From Sphingomonas hankookensis (GTDB lineage Bacteria > Pseudomonadota > Alphaproteobacteria > Sphingomonadales > Sphingomonadaceae), in NCBI RefSeq assembly GCF_001619955.1, contig NZ_LQQO01000015.1, forward strand, positions 1-64,000: DNA of 64,000 nucleotides, in the 5' to 3' direction. Of this stretch, positions 56,935 through 64,000 are shown one piece after another. How positions within the stretch are numbered: the stretch's first letter is position 1; the number at the start of each line of letters is the position of its first letter. Below the pieces are notes generated by a model. That model ran no database searches. It saw nothing but the letters and a program-made list of their open reading frames with translations, and was not told the DNA's origin. The translations under genes were made by a program, and so were the position numbers.

Positions 56935-57432
56935 ATGGCAACCCCGTCACTCAATTGGCAGGTGGAGGCGGGTTTGCGCGAACTGGTGGAGCGGCGGCTG
57001 GCGGACGGACGGGTGCGCGACGAGCCGGGCGGGCGGCGGGTGCAGGTGAACCTGCGCGAATCGCCGCTCGACTGGCTGCGGTCGCGGTCGCTGGTCGATG
57101 CGCGGCAATATGAGGCGGGCGAGCGGCTGCGCGGCGATTATGAGCGCGCGGCGCTGGGGCCGCGGGTGACGATGCGCTGGGACGGTGCGCCGCGGGGGGC
57201 GAAGGGGGTTCCGGGCGATCCGTCGGGCGGACAGGTCGCGGCCAAGGCCCGGTTCGACGCGGCGGTGGCGGCGGTCGGGCCGGGGCTGTCGGACATCTTG
57301 TGGCGGACGGTATGCGCGAACGAAGGGCTGCCGGCGGCGGAGAAGGCGCTGGGATGGCCGGCGCGGGCCGGGCGGCTGGTGCTTACGCTGGCGCTCGATC
57401 GGCTGGCGGCGCATTACCGGCTGAATGTATGA
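56935..57432 (+). CDS. DUF6456 domain-containing protein
   Basis: A 165-residue protein with the DUF6456 core ESPLDWLRSRSLVDARQYEAGERLRGDYERAALGPRVTMRW followed by a helical C-terminus containing LSDILWRTVCANEGLPAAEKALGWPARAGRLVLTLALDRLAAHY. The C-terminal part looks like a DNA-binding helical bundle, as in alphaproteobacterial regulators carrying this domain, but the function is not established. ATG 56935 is used; the long upstream frame is antisense to the XRE gene. It ends five bases before a perfect 31-bp inverted repeat. Confidence 0.83.
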   Translation: MATPSLNWQVEAGLRELVERRLADGRVRDEPGGRRVQVNLRESPLDWLRSRSLVDARQYEAGERLRGDYERAALGPRVTMRWDGAPRGAKGVPGDPSGGQVAAKARFDAAVAAVGPGLSDILWRTVCANEGLPAAEKALGWPARAGRLVLTLALDRLAAHYRLNV

Positions 57433-57436
57433 AGCC

Positions 57437-57515
57437 GGCACCGGCCCGCTCCCCCTCCCCGCCACCCATTCAGGATACTGGCGTGGGTGGCGGGGAGGGG
57501 GAGCGGGCCGGTGCC
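57437..57515. terminator. perfect 31-bp inverted repeat, bidirectional terminator-like
   Basis: Arm 57437-57467 (GGCACCGGCCCGCTCCCC...) pairs with arm 57485-57515 without a single mismatch over 31 bp; the loop is 17 bases. It separates the convergent DUF6456 and DUF2339 genes. The right arm lies inside the DUF2339 coding region and encodes its Pro/Ser-rich tail, with the stop codon in the loop. There is no T tract, so an exonuclease-blocking or Rho-independent role is unproven. Confidence 0.85.
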
Positions 57516-59926
57516 GTCACTATCACGAACCGCCGGTACGCCCAGCCGATCCCGATCAGCGCGCCGCCCAGTGCCATGAACGAGAGGATGCGCAGCACCC
57601 CTTCGAGCGCAGAGGCGTCGATCAGGAAGACTTTGAGCGTGGTGAGCGTCAGCAGCGTCAGGCCGAAGCGGCGCAGGTCGGCGCTGTGCCGCGCGATGCC
57701 GCGCCACAGCCACAGGATCGCCAGCACCAGCATCGCCGCCGAATAGCCGCCATTCTCGCTCAGGCCGACCGGGCCGGTGAGGAGGCTTCCTTGCGCGATC
57801 TGCCGGATGGTGGCCAGCGTCGCGGCGAGGGTGAGCAACGCGGCGATCAGGCTGCGGCGCGGCAGGCCGGTCAGGCGCCAGACGATCGCGGAGGCGAGGG
57901 CGAGGTGGAGCGTGACGGCGTTGAGGATCGGGAGCGCGCCGACTTCCTGCGGAACCCATGCCGGGTTGAGGCCGAGCAGGTCGAACCACAGGATGCGCGC
58001 AAGGGCCAGCGCCACCAGCGCCATGGCCAGCGGGCGGTGGCGGAACCAGAGCAACCCGCCGGCGATCAGTGTCAGGTCGGTCAGGACGGCGCGTTCGATG
58101 AAGCCCCGGCTGCGGAATGCATCGGGGGTGGCGACGGCGAGCGGCTGTTTGAGCAGGACGTAGAGGCCGGCGATGGCGATCGCAGCGGTTGCCGGCAGGA
58201 TGATGCGGCGGGCGGGGCCGAAAAGATCGCGTTGCCACCGACCTGCGCCGAGCAGGGCGAGCGCCGGGATCACCAGCAGGCGCGCCGCGTCGCCGGCCGG
58301 GGGGAGGTGGAGATAGGGCAGTTCCTCCCAGATCATCGAGACGGCCAGCGCCTGCGCGACGTCCGACAGCGGCGGCAGGGCGAGGGCGAGCAGGACGATC
58401 ACCAGGAAGAGGGCGAGGCTTTGCGGGATGGCAGGGTCGAACCGGGCGGCGGCGAGCAGGATGCCGAGCGCGGCCAGCGGGGCGAGCATGGCGAAGGCGG
58501 GCGGCAGGATCGCGGCGACGGCGAGGCCCAGCCCAAGCGCGGCAACGGCGACGCCGCCGACCAGCCCCAGATCCCCCCGTCCGGCGCGGTCGCGGTGGCG
58601 GTGGGCGGGGAAGGCTGCGGCGAGCGCTAGGGCTAGGTCGGCGAGCGCCCAGCCGATGGGGGGCAGGAGCGACGGCGCGACGATCTGCGCCACCAGCAAC
58701 GGCGCGGCGGTGCCGGCCAGCGCGACGACGGCCCAGCCGGGCGCGCGGCGCGAGGCGGCGCCTCCGCCCGCGCCGAACAAGAGCAGCGCGACAGGCAGCG
58801 CCAGCGGCGTCGCATTGCTGCCCTGCACCAGCCCGAGCGCGACGAGCAGGGTGACGAGGAGGGCTGCGCCGATCGCGGCGGGCAGCAGCGTGGTGTCGCG
58901 CCATGCGAGGAACAGCGCGGCGGCGGAGAGGGTGAGGTAGAAGCTCCACGCCAGAGCGGAAAAGTCGAGCATCGGGGCCAGCGCCAGCATCTGCACCAGC
59001 GCGACGATGACCGGCGCGGCGCGCAACCACGGGCGGGCGATGGCGGCACGCGGGGCGGCGAGGCTGCCGCCGATGGCCAGCGCGATCAGGAACACGCCGA
59101 TGCCGCCGAGGCTGGCCGGGGGGACCAGCGCGATCAGCAGGCCGACCCAGCCGAACGCCGCGACCAGCGCCGACAGCGCCAGCCACGCCCAGCCGCGCAC
59201 GATCGCCAGCGCCAGCAGGGCGGCGACGAACAGGCCGAGATAGACGAGCAGCGCGCCGATCCCGGCGGCGTCATAGCCCGCGACCAGCGGCGCGGCGAAC
59301 CCGCCGACCAGCGCCATGACGGCGGTCGGCGGCCCGTGGCGCAGCGCGAGGAACAGGCCGAGCGCGGTGACGCCCAGCATGATCGCAAAGCCGGTCGCCG
59401 GGCCGATCAGGTGATAGAGCGCGGCGGCCAGATAGAGCGTGGCATAGGCCGAGGCGATGCCGGCGCCGGCCAGCACCTGCGCGATCCGGGGATCGTCGCG
59501 GGTGGCGGAAATGCGGCGCGCACCCTCGCTGCCGGCCAGCAGTACGCAGGCGAACAGCGCGGCGAGCACGGTGCGGATCGCCGGGGGCAGCCACCCCGCC
59601 TCGATCGACAGGCGGACGAGGAAGATGCCGCCGACGACCAGTGCCAGCCCGCCGATCCACACCGGCAACCGGCTGCCGACCAGCGTTTCGAAGTCGATCC
59701 TCGGGCGGGATGGGCGGGCGATGGTCGGGCGGGGGCGGGGCGCGGTTGGCGATGCCGGCGGCCGGGCGGGAACGGGTGCCGCCTCCTCCGGCCGGACGAT
59801 GGGGGGCGTGGGAGCGACCAGCCGCGCCTCCAGCGCCGCGACGCGCCGGTGCAACCGGGCCAGCGCGATCGACAGGGCGATCACGGCGAGGAGGAGGACT
59901 ATCGTCACCGCCGTCGATTGTGGCAC
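57470..59926 (-). CDS. DUF2339 polytopic membrane protein
   Basis: A protein of about 818 residues with an N-terminal helix (STAVTIVLLLAVIALSIALARL), a coiled-coil/proline-rich cytoplasmic segment to about residue 85, then more than twenty hydrophobic helices beginning FETLVGSRLPVWIGGLALVVGGIFLVR, the DUF2339 hallmark. The function is unknown. No ATG is available near the start: GTG 59926 and GTG 59908 are both possible, neither with a clear ribosome-binding site. The open frame to 60607 crosses the divergent GST gene and is not coding. The C-terminal tail is encoded by the 31-bp inverted repeat. Confidence 0.82.
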   Translation of the reverse strand: MPQSTAVTIVLLLAVIALSIALARLHRRVAALEARLVAPTPPIVRPEEAAPVPARPPASPTAPRPRPTIARPSRPRIDFETLVGSRLPVWIGGLALVVGGIFLVRLSIEAGWLPPAIRTVLAALFACVLLAGSEGARRISATRDDPRIAQVLAGAGIASAYATLYLAAALYHLIGPATGFAIMLGVTALGLFLALRHGPPTAVMALVGGFAAPLVAGYDAAGIGALLVYLGLFVAALLALAIVRGWAWLALSALVAAFGWVGLLIALVPPASLGGIGVFLIALAIGGSLAAPRAAIARPWLRAAPVIVALVQMLALAPMLDFSALAWSFYLTLSAAALFLAWRDTTLLPAAIGAALLVTLLVALGLVQGSNATPLALPVALLLFGAGGGAASRRAPGWAVVALAGTAAPLLVAQIVAPSLLPPIGWALADLALALAAAFPAHRHRDRAGRGDLGLVGGVAVAALGLGLAVAAILPPAFAMLAPLAALGILLAAARFDPAIPQSLALFLVIVLLALALPPLSDVAQALAVSMIWEELPYLHLPPAGDAARLLVIPALALLGAGRWQRDLFGPARRIILPATAAIAIAGLYVLLKQPLAVATPDAFRSRGFIERAVLTDLTLIAGGLLWFRHRPLAMALVALALARILWFDLLGLNPAWVPQEVGALPILNAVTLHLALASAIVWRLTGLPRRSLIAALLTLAATLATIRQIAQGSLLTGPVGLSENGGYSAAMLVLAILWLWRGIARHSADLRRFGLTLLTLTTLKVFLIDASALEGVLRILSFMALGGALIGIGWAYRRFVIVTAPARSPSPPPTPVS

Positions 59927-59974
59927 AGGCCGGGGGCCGGTGTCGCCCCCTTCGGGACCAATGGAGATGCACCC

Positions 59975-60634
59975 ATGAAGATATACGGATCGACCATCTC
60001 GCCCTTCGTGCGCAAGGCGGTCGTCTTTGCCGAGGAAAAGGGGCTGGCGGTCGAGCTGGTCCCGACCGCGCCGGGGGACACCTCCCCGGCGTTCCGCGCG
60101 ATCAGCCCGTTCGGTCAGATTCCGGCGCTGGTCGATGGCGACTACACGCTGGCCGATTCGACCGCGATCGTCACCTATCTGGAGGCGAAGCATGCCGAAC
60201 CGGCGCTGATCCCCGCCGATCCGCAGGCCAGGGGGCGGGTGATCTGGTTCGATGAACTGGCGGATACGATTGTGTTTGGGGTCGGGCGGGCGATGCTGTT
60301 CAACCGGGTGGTCGGACCGTTGTTTCGCGGCGGCGCGGGCGATGCGGCGGTGGCGGATGCGGCGGAGCGCGACCAGTGGCCGGCGATCCTCGCCTATGTG
60401 AACGGCGCGATCGGGGGCCGGGCGTTCCTGGTCGGCGATACGCTGACGCTGGCCGATATCGCGATCGCCAGCGCGTTCGGCAGCGCGCTGCATGCGTGCG
60501 CGCCGGTCGATGCGGCGGCCTATCCGGATCTGGCGCGCTATCTGGACGCGATGCTGGCACGGCCCGCCTTTGCCACGCGGCTGGCGGGGGAGCGGGCGTT
60601 TATTCAACGCGCGCGTGAAAAGGTTTCGGCATGA
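59975..60634 (+). CDS. Glutathione S-transferase family protein
   Basis: A 219-residue GST. The thioredoxin-like N-terminal domain (1-80) has STISPFVRKAVVFAEEKGL with the likely catalytic Ser, the cis-Pro in FGQIPAL, and the glutathione-binding LADSTAIVTYLEAKH. The C-terminal helical domain contains GDTLTLADIAIAS. The substrate is not evident. It overlaps the dapF-like gene by four bases. Confidence 0.9.
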   Translation: MKIYGSTISPFVRKAVVFAEEKGLAVELVPTAPGDTSPAFRAISPFGQIPALVDGDYTLADSTAIVTYLEAKHAEPALIPADPQARGRVIWFDELADTIVFGVGRAMLFNRVVGPLFRGGAGDAAVADAAERDQWPAILAYVNGAIGGRAFLVGDTLTLADIAIASAFGSALHACAPVDAAAYPDLARYLDAMLARPAFATRLAGERAFIQRAREKVSA

Positions 60635-61581
60635 AGTTCGCGTTTGTGAAGTGCCATGGGTCGGGGAATGATTTTCCGTTGATCGATGCGCGGGAGATGG
60701 CGCTGTCCGATGGCGAGTGGGCGCGGGTGGCGCGGGCGCTGGCGGACCGGGCGGGGGATGTCGGGGGTGACGGGCTGTTGCTGCTAACCGGTTCGGACCA
60801 GGGCAGTATCTTTGGGATGCGGATGTTCAATCCCGATGGGTCGGAGGCGGAGACGTGCCTGAACGGGCTGCGCTGTACCGCGCGGCTGGGGTTCGAGGTG
60901 ACGGGGGCCGGCGAAGGCCAGGTGCGGTTGAAGACCAGCGTCGCACAGGCGCGCGCGGTGGCGCCGATCGCGAGCGGGGTGACCACGATCGAGACGAGGG
61001 TCGGGCCGGTATCGCTCAACCCCGGCGATGTCGGACTGACGGTCGGCGACGCGCCGTTCGTCGATGCGGTGATCCCCGGCCTGCCGAGCGCGCGGCGCTT
61101 TACCGCGGTGGCGATGCCCAATCCGCATCTGGTGGCGTTCGTCGAGGCGGTGGACGAGGCGGAGCTGGTCGCACTGGGCGACTGGTGCGAGGCGGCGCCG
61201 GCGCTGATTCCGACGCGGGCCAATGTCAGCTTCGTCGAGGTGCGCGAGACCGAGCATGCGCCCGCGCTGTTCGTGCGCACCTATGAGCGCGGGGTGGGGC
61301 TGACCAACAGCTGCGGCAGCGCGATGGCGGCGTCGACCCATGCGGCGGCGCGGACGGGCCGGATCGGCTGGGGCGTGGAGACGCGGGTCTTCAATCGCGG
61401 CGGCATGGTGCGGGCCAAGGCCGATGCGGACGGCGTGGTGACGATCGCGGGCAATGCGACGTTCGAGTGGGACGGGGAGATCGAGGTCGATCCGGCGACC
61501 GGCGGCGTGGGGGCGCTGCGGATCGTGGCGCGGCGGGAGGAGGAGGTTGCGGCCTGGGAAGGGATGCTGGCGGGGTTGTGA
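60631..61581 (+). CDS. Diaminopimelate epimerase-like protein
   Basis: A 316-residue racemase of the DapF fold. Family features include HGSGNDF (9-15), FNPDGSEAETCLNG with acid/base C76, the Glu-Arg pair in TYERGVGLT, and a second Cys in NSCGSAMAAS. Two usually strict motifs deviate: CGNG is CLNG, and CGTG is CGSA. It may be the cell's DapF with drifted loops, or a paralogue with another substrate. Coupling to a GST rather than lysine genes does not decide it. Confidence 0.8.
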   Translation: MKFAFVKCHGSGNDFPLIDAREMALSDGEWARVARALADRAGDVGGDGLLLLTGSDQGSIFGMRMFNPDGSEAETCLNGLRCTARLGFEVTGAGEGQVRLKTSVAQARAVAPIASGVTTIETRVGPVSLNPGDVGLTVGDAPFVDAVIPGLPSARRFTAVAMPNPHLVAFVEAVDEAELVALGDWCEAAPALIPTRANVSFVEVRETEHAPALFVRTYERGVGLTNSCGSAMAASTHAAARTGRIGWGVETRVFNRGGMVRAKADADGVVTIAGNATFEWDGEIEVDPATGGVGALRIVARREEEVAAWEGMLAGL

Positions 61582-61605
61582 TCCGGCACCTTCGCGGTTG
61601 TTTCG

Positions 61606-61650
61606 TGCAGAAGAAGAAGCGGGACCCCGGATCAGGTCCGGGGTGACGGG
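61606..61650. repeat. palindromic repeat, family A
   Basis: A half-element GAAGAAGCGGGACCCCGGAT-CAGGTCCGGGGTGACG lies after the dapF-like gene and may end its transcript. It opens a 404-bp gap (61582-61985) without any supportable gene. Confidence 0.75.
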
Positions 61651-61694
61651 TGGGGTAAGTGCCGCGCACCAGCCGCGCCACCTGCCCCCCCCCC

Positions 61695-61813
61695 GTTGGC
61701 TTCGAGCGGAGGTTCGAGCTTGTCGAGAACCGTAGTCGAGAAGGGGGTGGCCTGAACTCCGGGTTCTCGACGGGCGCTTCTCGACAGGCTCGAAGCTGCT
61801 CGAACCGAACGGT
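61695..61813. repeat. family C repeat, copy 2
   Basis: It corresponds along its whole length to 51550-51667, sharing GGTTCGAGC, TGTCGAGAAC, AGTCGAGAAGGGG, CCGGGTTCTCGACGG and GCTCGAAGCTGCTCGAACC. It is followed by a short tandem GGTGGGTGGGGATA-like stretch. Confidence 0.8.
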
Positions 61814-61890
61814 GTGGGTGGGGATAAAACGGGGTGGGTGGGGATAGGGGGCTGCCCGTGCTTCGATACGGGCCTTCGACTTCGCTTAGT

Positions 61891-62002
61891 CCCTACTCAG
61901 CATGAACGGTTTCGCGTGAAGGGAAGATCAGGCCGTTTCCCTCGGGCCCTACTCCGCATCAACGGTTTCGCGCGAAAGGGGAAGGTCAGGCCTTCCGCCC
62001 CG
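61891..62002. repeat. tandem duplication, period 56-58 bp, covering the 3' end of the DUF2384 gene
   Basis: Unit 2 (about 61947-62002) includes the end of the DUF2384 coding region with its stop codon. Unit 1 (61891-61946) is a downstream diverged copy. Shared blocks are CCCTACTC (61891, 61947), AACGGTTTCGCG (61905, 61961) and TCAGGCC (61928, 61986). Confidence 0.78.
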
Positions 62003-62297
62003 CCATCGCCGCTTCGACCGAGGCCAGCCCTTCGGCGCTTGCGATGGCGAGGTCGAGCGGGCGGCCGCCCAGGGTTTCGTCATGGGCGTTGAGGAACGCC
62101 ATCGCCGCGTCGCGTTCGCCGAAGTGGCGGAAGGCGCTGGTGGCGACCTGGCCCTGGCGGGTGGCCTGATCCGGGGTCAGGCGGACGGTCGTGTATTTGC
62201 GGCGGAACTTCATCGCGCCGGGGCGCGGCGTCGTCGGTTCGGCCGGGGGGGCGGCCGGAGTTTCGGCGACCGGCGTGGGATCGAGCACGGCGGTCAT
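61986..62297 (-). CDS. DUF2384 (MbcA/ParS/Xre antitoxin C-terminal-like) protein
   Basis: A 103-residue protein. The C-terminal 50 residues, AFRHFGERDAAMAFLNAHDETLGGRPLDLA, match the DUF2384 fold found in antitoxins paired with RES-domain toxins. The N-terminal third is proline-rich and lacks the usual Xre helix-turn-helix. No RES toxin is adjacent; instead the partner is a 56-residue protein whose stop overlaps this start (ATGA). A second Met at residue 29 is an alternative start. It lies beside a gene transfer agent cluster, so a regulatory role there is possible but unproven. Confidence 0.75.
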   Translation of the reverse strand: MTAVLDPTPVAETPAAPPAEPTTPRPGAMKFRRKYTTVRLTPDQATRQGQVATSAFRHFGERDAAMAFLNAHDETLGGRPLDLAIASAEGLASVEAAMAGRKA

Positions 62298-62464
62298 GCC
62301 GCCACCATCCGGCCCGAGGCGCCGAGCAGGTCGCGCAACGCCGCGATCCGGCGTTCATAGCCGCGGGCCATGCCGCCATGGGCATGCGCCGCCTCAACCG
62401 AATGGGCATGGGCGGCACGCATCAGGGACACCTGATGACGGTGGAGAAGATCGTTGAGGTCCAT
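62294..62464 (-). CDS. Small helical protein, function unknown
   Basis: A 56-residue protein, histidine- and alanine-rich (MRAAHAHSVEAAHAHGGMARGYERR), predicted to be mostly helical. ATG 62464 is preceded by GGGAG, and the last four bases overlap the DUF2384 gene, so the two are translated together. I do not recognise a family. Confidence 0.65.
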   Translation of the reverse strand: MDLNDLLHRHQVSLMRAAHAHSVEAAHAHGGMARGYERRIAALRDLLGASGRMVAA

Positions 62465-62592
62465 ATTCGACGCTCCCGACGGCGTAAGCGGAAGCGCGTG
62501 CGTCTCCCGGTCGCTGGCGCCTACGGACCATCTGCCAACGATATGTCTTATGTGGGGGTGCGGACGACGATCCGCCATGCCCCGGCGAAAAC

Positions 62593-62650
62593 GAACCAAA
62601 TGGGAACATTCCTGTTGACATCGTCACGCTGATATGGCACAAAACAGGAA
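62593..62650. promoter_or_regulatory. putative LexA (SOS) box and operator dyad in the divergent region
   Basis: GAAC-CAAATGG-GAAC (62593-62607) is an exact GAAC-N7-GAAC, the reverse of the alphaproteobacterial LexA site GTTC-N7-GTTC. A -35-like TTGACA lies at 62615-62620. The 8-bp inverted repeat TTCCTGTT (62609-62616) / AACAGGAA (62643-62650) surrounds the likely promoter. All lie in the 258-bp gap between the 56-residue gene and the terminase small-subunit-like gene. Confidence 0.5.
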
Positions 62651-62722
62651 CATCGGGAATTGTAGGGATCGGGGCCGGGCGGAAACGTCGTCGGCCCCGA
62701 ACCGCGTCTGGGGGGTGGGGAC

Positions 62723-63211
62723 ATGGCGAGGGAACAGGTTCTGACGACGGGGACCAATCGTCCGGTACAACAGCAGCGCACGGACAAGGGATGGACGCCG
62801 AGCCGGCGGGAGCGGTTCCTCGATCATGTCGCGGCGACCTGCAATGTGCGCGCCGCGACGGAGGCCGTCGGCCTGTCTCAATCGAGCGTCTATGCGTTGC
62901 GGCGGCGCGATCCGGCATTTGCCGCGCAGTGGCGCATGGCATTGCTGGCCGGATATGACCGGCTGGAAGAGATGCTGGTGTCGAAAGCGATCGCCGCGCT
63001 GGAGGGGGTGGCGGTGGGCGATCCCGACACGGTGGTCTGCGGCGCGATCAGCATCGAACAGGCGATCAAGCTGCTCGACCGGCATCGTTCGATCGTGAAG
63101 GGCGGCAGCGGGCATCGCGAACAGCGTTCCCGTGCGACCCAGGCCGAGACGGACGCGATGCTGATCGCGCGGATCAAGGCGATGCGCGGCAAGCAGGAGC
63201 GCCGGGTATGA
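62723..63211 (+). CDS. Terminase small-subunit-like protein of a gene transfer agent
   Basis: A 162-residue protein with an N-terminal helix-turn-helix (RERFLDHVAATCNVRAATEAVGLSQSSVYALRRRDPAF), as in small terminases and DNA-packaging recognition proteins, followed by a helical region. It overlaps the large terminase by four bases (ATGA). In Rhodobacter-type gene transfer agents the gene before the large terminase encodes the small subunit, so the same role is inferred here. Sequence similarity to RcGTA gp1 is not obvious by eye. Confidence 0.75.
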   Translation: MAREQVLTTGTNRPVQQQRTDKGWTPSRRERFLDHVAATCNVRAATEAVGLSQSSVYALRRRDPAFAAQWRMALLAGYDRLEEMLVSKAIAALEGVAVGDPDTVVCGAISIEQAIKLLDRHRSIVKGGSGHREQRSRATQAETDAMLIARIKAMRGKQERRV

Positions 63212-64000
63212 GCGGCATCGACCCGCTGGTCGCGGCCATGACCGAATTGAGCGACGCACAGCTCGAACGCTTTCTGATGAAGGTCACGCCGCATCGGCGC
63301 AGCGAACTGGCGACGCGCTTCAGGCTGTGGGCGCATGACGGACAGACGATCGCGGACAATGACTGGACGGTGTGGCTGATCCAGGCGGGGCGGGGGTTCG
63401 GCAAGACCCGCGCCGGGGCCGAATGGGTGTGCGCGCGGGCGGCGGAGCAGGGCGATTTGCGCATCGCACTGGTCGGGGCGACCCGGCGCGATGTCGAGAG
63501 CGTCATGGTGCGCGGGCCGGCGGGGGTGCTGGCGATCGGGCGGCATTACGGGTCGGTCACCTATCGTCCCTCGCGCGGCGTCGTGGAGTTCGGATCGGGG
63601 GCGGAGGCGCATGTCTTTGCCGCCGAAAGCCCCGACGGGCTGCGCGGGCCGGAGCATCATATCGCGTGGTGCGACGAGCTGGCGAAATGGCGCAACGCCG
63701 ATGCGACCTGGGACAATCTGATGATGGGGATGCGGGCCGGGGAGCGGCCGCAGACGCTGGTCACGACCACGCCGCGCGTGATCCCGCTGCTCAGGCGGAT
63801 ACGGGGGATGCCGGGGGTGCGGATCACCGGCGGGCGGTCGCGCGACAACCGGCATCTGGCGGAGAGTTACTTCGCGCAGATCGAGGGGGCCTATGCCGGC
63901 ACGCGGCTGGGGCGGCAGGAGCTGGAGGGCGAGCTGATCGAGGATGTCGCGGACGCGCTGTGGTCGCGCGCGATGATCGAGGAGCGGCGGGTGGACGCGG
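63208..64000 (+). CDS. Gene transfer agent terminase large subunit (partial, runs off window)
   Basis: The first 264 residues of a packaging ATPase. Walker A is AGRGFGKTRAGAEW (from residue 60), the Walker B-like acidic pair is D156-E157 in IAWCDELAKW, and the coupling motif is TLVTTTPRV. AWCDELAKW is characteristic of RcGTA-like terminases of alphaproteobacteria. The nuclease domain would lie beyond position 64000. ATG 63208 overlaps the stop codon of the upstream gene. The portal, head and tail genes are expected just outside the window. Confidence 0.93.
   Translation, partial: MSGIDPLVAAMTELSDAQLERFLMKVTPHRRSELATRFRLWAHDGQTIADNDWTVWLIQAGRGFGKTRAGAEWVCARAAEQGDLRIALVGATRRDVESVMVRGPAGVLAIGRHYGSVTYRPSRGVVEFGSGAEAHVFAAESPDGLRGPEHHIAWCDELAKWRNADATWDNLMMGMRAGERPQTLVTTTPRVIPLLRRIRGMPGVRITGGRSRDNRHLAESYFAQIEGAYAGTRLGRQELEGELIEDVADALWSRAMIEERRVDA

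Noticed and set aside
61986..62464. Classic RES/Xre toxin-antitoxin system
   Set aside because: Only the DUF2384 half is present. Neither the 56-residue partner nor any neighbour resembles a RES-domain toxin.
62723..64000. Ordinary prophage
   Set aside because: No integrase, attachment repeats or lysis-control genes are visible, and the large terminase carries the AWCDELAKW block typical of RcGTA-like clusters. The rest lies outside the window, so this is provisional.

Overview
The window is GC-rich chromosomal DNA of an alphaproteobacterium, most likely Sphingomonas or a close sphingomonad. The evidence is the abundance of TonB-dependent receptors (TBDRs), a ferulate catabolic module of the ferA/ferB type, the gene order rsmB-rpe-heparinase-purH, hemC/hemD divergent from tsaD-gpsA, and the start of an RcGTA-like gene transfer agent cluster. 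I found no rRNA, tRNA, CRISPR array or intact insertion sequence. Coding density is high, and almost every gap over 80 bp holds a short palindromic repeat.

Layout. 1-10017: a lignin-aromatic module (B12-independent methionine-synthase-like protein, aromatic acid MFS transporter, vanillin-type aldehyde dehydrogenase, feruloyl-CoA hydratase-lyase, ADP-forming feruloyl-CoA synthetase, TBDR). Together these predict ferulate uptake and ferulate > feruloyl-CoA > vanillin + acetyl-CoA > vanillate. 10239-13039: nadB and a class A beta-lactamase-like serine hydrolase. 13132-22357: purH with HAD and GH43 genes, an SDR, then rsmB-rpe-heparinase II/III, and divergent sdhAF4. 22400-27508: two divergent paralogous TBDRs, each with an EF-hand loop. 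27622-30081: AsmA-like and DUF1772 proteins. 30365-35698: a six-gene minus-strand operon, hemC-hemD-mitofilin-like-gcdH-GNAT-CaiB. 36006-40309: tsaD-gpsA and another TBDR. 40306-46081: aldo/keto reductase, a lipoprotein, metX-metW, and hisC-tyrA. 46210-48138: an alpha-amino acid ester hydrolase. 48342-56119: ptsP-rodZ-cpoB-tilS-ftsH. 56314-61581: divergent XRE/DUF6456 genes, a DUF2339 membrane protein, GST and a dapF-like gene. 61986-64000: a DUF2384 two-gene unit divergent from a terminase small/large pair that opens a gene transfer agent cluster and runs off the window.

The observations most worth a second look are: (1) twin TBDRs with canonical EF-hand loops, which suggests calcium or lanthanide involvement; (2) a repeat element read in frame through the essential gene tilS; (3) a GAAC-N7-GAAC site, matching the alphaproteobacterial LexA box, in front of the gene transfer agent cluster; (4) a cluster of DnaA boxes next to the ferulate module; (5) two tandem duplications that copy gene 3' ends; and (6) a possible one-base frame break in the signal peptide of one TBDR.
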